Both the position numbers and the translations under genes were made by a program. The notes below the pieces were generated by a model. That model was not told the origin of the DNA. It saw only the letters and a list, made by a program, of their open reading frames with translations, and ran no database searches. Of a stretch of DNA of 64,000 bases, positions 59,753-64,000 are shown piece by piece. Source of the DNA: Alopecurus myosuroides (taxonomy: Eukaryota > Streptophyta > Magnoliopsida > Poales > Poaceae); NCBI GenBank assembly GCA_028641055.1, contig CM054063.1:45744828-45808827 (forward strand), written 5' to 3'. Each line of letters opens with the position of its first letter. Position 1 is the stretch's first letter.

Positions 59753-60500
59753 CAAAAAGCGCTACAAGATCAAATCTCGTGGATGATGAATATGATCACT
59801 TTCCGATCTCAATATCGCAAAGAAGAGCGCTGAAATCCGGCAGCGCTTCCGCACTCGGTCACACGTACAACTTGATGACGACCTCAGTTTCCTCGATCCA
59901 GCGGGGCAACGGAAGTAGAGAATCTACCAGAATTTCCAACAGCACGACGACATGGTGTGGTGAAAAAACCTTTGCTCAGGGCTTCGCCAAGCGCACGAAC
60001 AAGTGGTGAAGCAGCGGGAGGAGGGATGAAGAGATCACACAAGTGTGTGTGTGGGGGAGAGGGAGCTCCCACCCCTCCTTGTATAGGAGGGGGAGGCAGC
60101 CATTAATAGTTTTTCATTACTATATAGGAAAACACATCCTTAGCATTTCTAAAATTACTTAAGGATATCTCCCAATGTTGTCTAATCATCATATGAATAA
60201 TACTTCTATAACACTCTATATCATAGGACTCATCTGGTTGTGTACATAGTATGGAACACATGACTTAGAAATCTCAATTTCAATTTTTCTCATCACGTGT
60301 CAAAATAGTTGAATATTGCTCAATTCTTTTCCATGCCACAAGAACCCCTTCTTGTCGTTTCAAGATTGACTTACTTCAGCACTTCATTTATGTACTTTGG
60401 CTCAACCATATCAGGCGTTTCAATCTCTATAGATATCGACCCCCAATATCTCTATAGCCTAAGCCTTTCATCAATATGAAATCTTAACCGTGTTAATTTA
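59753..60500 (-). other. Copia LTR and 3' flank, minus orientation, degenerate
   Basis: A continuation of the LTR-like sequence interrupted at 58258, with a GC-rich leader-like stretch to about 60110, then AT-rich sequence leading into the copia pol remnant. Exact LTR limits could not be set. No gene. Confidence 0.4.
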
Positions 60501-62460
60501 AAATACATATTTTCCAATCAATTATATGTCATCTACATAAAGTATTAGAAATATGTCTTAGCTCTCCGACTTAATTTCTTGTAACTATACAAGCATCTTT
60601 ACCGTTCACGATGGAACCAAACTCTTTTGATAACTTCATTAAAGTAAAGATTCCAACTTTGTTATGGTCACTTCAACCATTGAAGTTTGCATATCTTTCC
60701 AGCAACCTTTTGAATTTTACAAAACTCTCAGACCGTGTCAAGTACACATCCTTGATCAACCTTCCTAGAGAGGAAACTTGGTTTTTTTATTCAACTGCCA
60801 TATCAAAATATGTAACTTTTGCTAGAACTATCCGCAAATACTAAAGTATCACTACCAAAGATCAAAATCTTGTTGCGGTCAACTCTTTGAACTTTGTCAA
60901 AAACATCTTTTCGACAAGTCAAACTTTCAACGGATGTAAATATCCATGTCTTGTGCTATATAGACATGTTTGCTACTGTTAGGCTTCATTCCCTCCAAAA
61001 CGACTATCAAGTCACATACTTGACATTCGTAAAGTGATACCATCTCAGATAATATGACTCATAGTCAATTTTCAAAGTCAAGGCCCACCATTTGCTTCCT
61101 TTATAAGTTGCAGTTTCTTTGTTGTCAAAACAACACTTCATTCTGAAACCATAAGTTGGTCTAAGTAAAAAGTTTTGCGACCTTCGTGGTTCAGTTTGCA
61201 ATCTCTTTCGAAATTTCTACAACACGTGTAGCATCGTCCACTTAGTAAAAATAGGAAACCCTAGAAAACTTCTAGTGGTGCGCTACTCTTGACATGATAA
61301 CGATGATTACCTAATCTCATCAAGCTGCACTGTCCTCCCACTCAATTGTTCCGAAAGAACCACTTTCTTGAGAAATCTACCATTTGTGACAAACAGTTTT
61401 GTCTTAGGTTTGGTGATAGGAGAAATTCCCAACGGCTTCTTTGGGATAACCTTATAAACATATGTTTATCTGATTTTGGTTGTAAACATTTTACACATGC
61501 TATGCATACCAAAATTTAAGAAAAGACAATTCGGGTCATTACCCAAGTCATAAAACATATAGTGTTAGTTTCAACAGATCATGATGGCGCTATTTTCACT
61601 GTAAAATAGGTAGTCTCTAATGTATAAACTACAAAAATGTGATGGCATTTTATTTTATCTTATTATGTCCAACAAGGTTTGATTATCTCTCTTGAACACT
61701 CCATACTTATGTGGGGTTTTCGAGAAGGATACTTTATAAAACAATTCTGCAACTCCTCAGATGTTTTTGGTAAACTTGTAACTCAAACTTTATCCTTTAT
61801 GATCCAATCATAAATACTTGAATCTCTTGTTACGATAATTTTACTTCATACTAACAATACTTTGAATTAATTCAAAAAATGTCAAACTCCTTTCTCGTTA
61901 AATAGATATAATCATACATCTACTCAAATCATTAGAGTTTTATGGACGGAAATTAATCCACCACACACGGCTACACATAATGGATCATATACACCAATAT
62001 ATATAATCTCCACTAAATTAGTCGTCCATTCTATTTTGGCCTATAAATGGAGTTTTAGTCATGGTTTGAAAAAAGCTCCCACAAGCGGCAATCTATTCAA
62101 AAACAAAATTGACAGCAAAAATCCATCAACATGGAGTTTCCTCATGTTTTGCTTTCCAATATGAACTAAAACGTCAGTGTCACAATTTAAGTGAAATTCT
62201 TTAATTTACGTCTTGCGATGTTTAGCATTTAGTTTTATAGATGTTTATTTTACCAACATGATTTATATTAAATTATCCATCAATTATGGAACATGGTCTA
62301 AGTTTGAACAACTTATTTGTTCTCACAAAATACCAGAACAAAACAACAACTTACTAAGTTCTAAAAATAAATCTTGAAGATTTGGTTCGATATGACAGCA
62401 AACACAATAACACTTTATTTCCGTTCTTGTCGTGATCGACTCTATATCTATTACTAGTTC
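60501..62460 (-). pseudogene. Ty1-copia pol remnant, minus strand
   Basis: Reading the minus strand from about 60650 down to 60515 gives a degenerate copia RT stretch: a GKDACIVTRN-like segment, then LYVDDI, the catalytic YVDD box at about 60525-60540. The remainder, to about 62460, is AT-rich with many stops and small insertions, typical of an old copia interior, but individual domains beyond RT are not clear. Confidence 0.6.
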
Positions 62461-62710
62461 TTTTAAGAGCACCTCCACCGGCACCCACTATTTTCGTGTC
62501 CGGCACCCCCCAATTGGACCCCTTTGGGGGGTGACGGACCTGTGTCCGATTATTTGATGGTCCGGTTCTGCAGCGGTGCCCTCCAATTCGGACCAGCTAT
62601 CTAGTGGGCGTAGACACAAACACCTTGTGGGCGTAGACACAAACTTTCATTTCAACGATTACATTTGAATTTAAACTACGACGGGAAGTTAAAACTAGCC
62701 TAAAACTAAA
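62461..62710. other. Possible DNA-transposon end and 3' flank
   Basis: TTTTAAGAGCACCTCCACCGG near 62461 resembles the TTA-flanked GAGCATCTCCAAC-type ends common on grass PIF/Harbinger-like elements. If so, the broken gene to the right is its cargo. The other end lies outside the window. Confidence 0.35.
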
Positions 62711-63672
62711 CTAGATGTCCTCCTCATCGTCGTCGTCCTCCTCCTCCTCGTCATCGTCGTCCTCCTCCTCCTCGTCATCGTCGTCCTCCTTCTGGTCATC
62801 GACCGCCATGTTGGACGGGCCAGCCTCGTCGTCGTTCTCGGCACCAAACGATGGAGAGCTTGGCGACGGGTTCGCCACCTTAGCGAGCCAGCGCTGCTCC
62901 GCCCTACCTTGCAGCCGCATCAGGTGCAACTGCGCCTGCTCCGAGCGCTGGCGCACGCGTGACTCGTTCCGCCGTCGCGCCTCGTCGTCCAGTGCATTCG
63001 CTTCACGGTACCGACGAAAGGCGTCCTCGACGCGGGCGTGGTGCACGTTGTCCACGTCGCTCCGGGCAGCCTGCATCGCCTCTCGGCTTGCCGCACGATG
63101 TTCAACTCCTTGTGGGCCGCACATTGGGCGGCCATGAACGAGGCAGACTTGCCCTCTAACCGCGCGACGAGGGCTTGCTGCTCATCGGATGCCGCGTTGG
63201 CGTTGAGATGCTCGTACACCTCGCGCTCGGCGTCTACGAGGGAGCGGACATACTCCTCTCTCCGGGAGGTCTCCAGGGATGCCCGAATAGCGGCAACCTC
63301 GGCCGCTGCCTCCGCCTCCTCCAAGCCGGCGCGGACCCGGCGGAACGCCTCCTCGTTGCGCCATGTGGCGAACGAGTTGTAGGCCACGGCCTGGTCTGGC
63401 CAGAGCGGAGGGCGCTGCTGCTCGGGCTCCGCCTCCTCCGGCTGCTCGGACTCGGCCTCCTCCACCGGCTCAGGCTCGGGCTGCTGCTGCTACGCTGCCT
63501 CCCCCTTCTGCGGTGGCAGCTCCGGCTCCATTGGCTCCACCGGCTCCTCCTGCCAATGGAACTCGTCGTCACTGTCGTCGTCGTTGCCGCCGTTCTGTGG
63601 CGGCGGGTTCAGGCCACGGCGCGCCGCCTGTTGGGTGAACGTCACCCATATGGTATGGAGACGACGCGACAT
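62711..63672 (-). pseudogene. Broken gene for an acidic-tailed coiled-coil protein
   Basis: Minus strand, start ATG at 63672 (MSRRLHTIWVTFTQQAARRG). After 60 codons an in-frame TAG (63490-63492) lies in a Gln-rich run. The same frame then continues (EEAESEQPEEAEPEQQ, then an Ala/Glu/Arg-rich helical region). A one-base frameshift near 63090 moves it to the frame that ends at 62711. The last 27 residues are almost only Asp and Glu (a GTC/CTC triplet repeat on the plus strand, 62719-62790). Without the two defects it would be about 320 residues. No catalytic domain is recognised. A TATA box precedes it. It may be cargo of a DNA transposon or a grass-specific gene family. Confidence 0.55.
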
Positions 63673-63768
63673 GGTCTCAGGTGGAGTGGAGATTGGCGTA
63701 GAGAAGCGAGTGGCAACGACGAGTGCTGCGGCGATGGCGAGTGCCAAGTGCGGCGAAGGCTCGGTGCC

Positions 63769-63775
63769 TTTTATA
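63769..63775 (-). promoter_or_regulatory. TATA box of the acidic-tailed protein gene
   Basis: TATAAAA on the minus strand, about 97 bases before the ATG at 63672, a normal distance for a plant promoter with a short leader. Confidence 0.55.
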
Positions 63776-63840
63776 GGCGAGAAACGATGGCGCGGGAAGC
63801 GGCGGGTGGGCGAGAAGCGGGCGAGGATGCGTTGATGCAT

Positions 63841-64000
63841 GCGTCCCGTCGGAGCACGTGGCAACGACACATCGTCTAGCGGCCAGTCGAGCGTCCCGTT
63901 GGAGTACACGTCACCTAGCGGGCAGCCGCGTCCCGTCGATCACGGTGGCGACACGTCGCCTGGCGGGCAGTCGCGTCCCGTCGGAGTAAATGGTGGCGTC
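63841..64000. repeat. Degenerate tandem repeats with GCGTCCCGTC units
   Basis: Four units begin GCGTCCCGT at 63841, 63891, 63928 and 63973, with lengths 50, 37 and 45 bases and a partial last unit cut by the window end. Each full unit also holds a C(C/T)AGCGG- or CTGGCGGGCAG-type block. They lie upstream of the broken gene's TATA box. Confidence 0.75.

Noticed and set aside
62715..63137. Plus-strand frame starting with a long Ser run
   Set aside because: The Ser run is the reverse reading of the Asp/Glu triplet repeat at the end of the minus-strand gene.

Overview
The window looks like intergenic DNA from a large, repeat-rich grass genome, most likely Triticeae (wheat, barley, rye or a relative). 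This rests on nested LTR retrotransposons whose ends resemble well-known Triticeae groups (Athila-type LTRs starting TGATACGTC, a SIRE/Maximus-type Ty1-copia element, a BARE/Angela-like LTR). MITEs, L1-type LINEs and one GC-rich, intron-containing host gene add to the case. Species and family names are recognised from memory of such sequences, not from a search.

The only convincing host gene is at 27926-31921 (+). It has eleven exons whose junctions all keep phase, and predicts a 595-residue F-box/leucine-rich-repeat protein that I identify as the FBL17 orthologue, the SCF subunit that removes KRP-type CDK inhibitors. A 932-bp Mutator-like element with perfect 9-bp target duplications ends 413 bp before its start codon. 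Two copies of an E2F-like 9-mer lie between the element and the ATG. A Tourist-like MITE lies about 390 bp past the stop.

Left of the gene: 1-3453 is the end of a long minus-strand LTR. It sits in a decayed Athila-type element (gag-protease remnant 3454-5081, non-coding tail, 3' LTR 7685-9266). Then comes a minus-strand L1 LINE (about 9.3-25.6 kb) split by a young, intact-looking Tat-lineage Ty3/gypsy element (13817-24464, TSD AAAGG). That element has no gag. Its 1460-codon protease-RT-RNase H-integrase frame opens inside the 5' LTR, and it carries on the opposite strand a spliced 907-codon gene with its own TATA box.

Right of the gene: a plus-strand LINE endonuclease fossil, then stacked gypsy leaders. 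These contain a solo SIRE/Maximus-type LTR (35306-39396, with another solo LTR inside it) and a 16-kb Maximus-type element (40363-56533, TSD ACAAG). The 16-kb element has itself taken in a solo BARE-like LTR, a 4.7-kb solo LTR and an Athila-type element that holds a hAT-like element in its 5' LTR. A deletion removed most of the last 3' LTR together with the host element's pol. After 56.5 kb come a gypsy gag remnant, another solo LTR, a minus-strand copia pol fossil and, at the right edge, a broken gene for an acidic-tailed protein preceded by short tandem repeats.

Target-site duplications were read directly for nine insertions, so the relative order of most events is well supported. I found no tRNA, rRNA or CRISPR array, and no second intact host gene.
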